A stretch of 6,337 nt of DNA, taken from the NCBI GenBank assembly GCA_946479705.1, contig CAMLHI010000124.1, forward strand, positions 1 through 6,337, given 5' to 3'. The notes under the pieces are model-generated. The model was not told the origin of the DNA. It worked only from the letters and a program-made list of their open reading frames with translations, and did not search any database. Source of the DNA: an uncultured Oxalobacteraceae bacterium. GTDB taxonomy: Bacteria; Pseudomonadota; Gammaproteobacteria; Burkholderiales; Burkholderiaceae. Below, piece after piece: positions 5,235 to 6,337 of the stretch. Every line of letters starts with the position of its first letter. Within the stretch, counting starts at the first letter, position 1. Made by a program: the position numbers and the translations under genes.

Positions 5235-6337
5235 ATGAAAAAGCTGTTTGTAATCGGGGTACTGGCCACGGCAGGCGCGCAGCATGCGCAGGCTGTCGAT
5301 ATCAAGGCAGGCGACTGGAACGTCAACGTGGGCGGCATCGTGAACGCCTACTACACGGCAGTGTCGTGCTCGGGCGGCAGCGTTGGCGGGCTGGCGCTGG
5401 GCGACAAGGGACTGGGCTGCGGCGGCCAGGATAGCCGCACCACCATCGGTAATGGCCTGCTGCCCAATGGCCTGATCACATCGGCTTCGACCAGCCAGCG
5501 CGGCTATGACGTCAAGGCGCTGATCGGTATCTACAGCGCCACGGCGACCGACAGCGCGATCGCGCAAAACAGCACGGTGGATGTGCGCCAGGCCTTCTTC
5601 ACCTTCGGCAGCGCATCCATGGGCACGGTCAAGCTGGGGCGCGACTACGGCATCTTCGGCGCCAAGGCGATCCTGTCGGACATGACCCTGCTCGGCGCTG
5701 GCGCGCCAGTGCAGGCGACCCAGCGCGGTCGCGTGGCGCTGGGCCATATCGGCGCGGGCTATACCTACCTCGGCACCTACGGCCAGGTGACGTACAGCGC
5801 GTCCGCATCGGCATCGGGAATCGGCTTCGACCTCGGCCTGATGGACCCGGTGGCAGATACGCCGGTAGTCGCGGCAGGCGCCTACACCGGCAAGTCCAGC
5901 CCGCAGGTACAGGCCCGTCTGAGCTATGCGCAGGGCGGCTTGAACGCATGGGTCGCGGCCAAGTCGCAGAAGTTCGAGTCCACCGGCGCCGCCAAGGACA
6001 TGACGATGAGCGGTATCGAAGTGGGCGGCTCGTTCACGATGGGCGACGTGGGCGTGCTGGCCAATGTGCAGCGCGGCAGCGGCCTGGGTATCCTGTCCGA
6101 TGCCGACCAGGGCGACGTCGATTCGACCAACTACTTCGTGCAGGGCACCTGCAAGTTCGATAAGCTCAAGTTCGGTGTCAGCTACGGCATCAGCCGCAAC
6201 GAGGACAACCTGGCCGGTACCCGCGGCCTGAGGTCGAACGCCAACCTGACCGTGGGCGCCTACTATGCGCTCAACAGCTTCATCACGCTGGTCGGCGAAG
6301 TCGGGCAGACCCGTTCGAAGTCGTTTGCTGGTTCGAC
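5235..6337 (+). CDS. Gram-negative outer-membrane porin (3' end beyond the window)
   Basis: The frame is open for 367 codons and leaves the window without a stop. It begins MKKLFVIGVL with a signal peptide cleaved after AQA at residue 20. The mature part shows alternating beta-strand patterns rich in glycine, tyrosine and short polar turns. It includes RQAFFTFG (118-125), GTVKLGRDYGIFG (130-142) and AILSDMTLLG (145-154), a block typical of Burkholderiales trimeric porins. Family members are near 350-420 residues, so only the last strands and the usual C-terminal aromatic residue are probably missing. Cys45 and Cys62 flank a glycine-rich segment and may form a loop disulfide. The start follows GAGGGG (5223-5228) by 6 bases. 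Its own sigma-54-like promoter suggests co-regulation with the alcohol oxidation operon, so it may admit alcohols or release acids. Substrate specificity cannot be read from the sequence. Confidence 0.9.
   Translation, partial: MKKLFVIGVLATAGAQHAQAVDIKAGDWNVNVGGIVNAYYTAVSCSGGSVGGLALGDKGLGCGGQDSRTTIGNGLLPNGLITSASTSQRGYDVKALIGIYSATATDSAIAQNSTVDVRQAFFTFGSASMGTVKLGRDYGIFGAKAILSDMTLLGAGAPVQATQRGRVALGHIGAGYTYLGTYGQVTYSASASASGIGFDLGLMDPVADTPVVAAGAYTGKSSPQVQARLSYAQGGLNAWVAAKSQKFESTGAAKDMTMSGIEVGGSFTMGDVGVLANVQRGSGLGILSDADQGDVDSTNYFVQGTCKFDKLKFGVSYGISRNEDNLAGTRGLRSNANLTVGAYYALNSFITLVGEVGQTRSKSFAGS

Noticed and set aside
5105..5434. Plus-strand open frame overlapping the start of the porin
   Set aside because: It is a different frame from the porin, starts at a TTG without a ribosome binding site, and has no recognisable content.
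1..6337. Mobile elements, CRISPR arrays, tRNA or rRNA genes
   Set aside because: No transposase, terminal repeats, regularly spaced repeats or tRNA-like cloverleaf was seen; the repeats in the propeller gene are protein-blade repeats.

Overview
The window is high-GC, Gram-negative DNA, most likely from a betaproteobacterium of the Burkholderiales. Oxalobacteraceae, such as Massilia or Duganella, is my best guess. The evidence is a Burkholderiales-style porin, periplasmic PQQ enzymes with signal peptides, and codon use strongly biased to G/C. The taxonomic call is inference; there is no rRNA or other marker here.

Layout. (1) Positions 1-55, minus strand: the first 18 codons of a divergent gene that begins like a signal peptide. 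(2) 56-223: a divergent control region with two back-to-back sigma-54-type promoters. (3) 224-1171, plus: a secreted seven-bladed YVTN beta-propeller protein. (4) 1172-1339: a control region with an exact sigma-54 -24/-12 element and an upstream palindrome. (5) 1340-5018, plus: a tight three-gene operon encoding an ExaC/AcoD-type NAD+ aldehyde dehydrogenase, a DUF779 protein, and a PQQ-dependent alcohol dehydrogenase with the extra aspartate typical of lanthanide-dependent enzymes. (6) 5046-5070: a strong intrinsic terminator. (7) 5071-5234: a third control region with another sigma-54 element. (8) 5235 to the window end, plus: a porin, cut by the window edge.

How the genes fit together. The porin would let small alcohols through the outer membrane. 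The PQQ enzyme oxidises them to aldehydes in the periplasm, and the aldehyde dehydrogenase oxidises the aldehyde to the acid in the cytoplasm. The propeller and DUF779 proteins are accessory partners of unknown function. The electron-accepting cytochrome c, the PQQ synthesis genes and any regulator are not in the window.

The most notable observation is regulatory. Each of the three intergenic control regions carries a GG-N10-GC sigma-54 element correctly oriented for its gene, and the first region carries two, one for each divergent gene. This predicts one sigma-54 regulon, driven by an unseen enhancer-binding activator, that covers the whole alcohol-oxidation locus. The divergent gene at the left edge would also belong to it; it might encode an outer-membrane receptor, but too little is visible to know.
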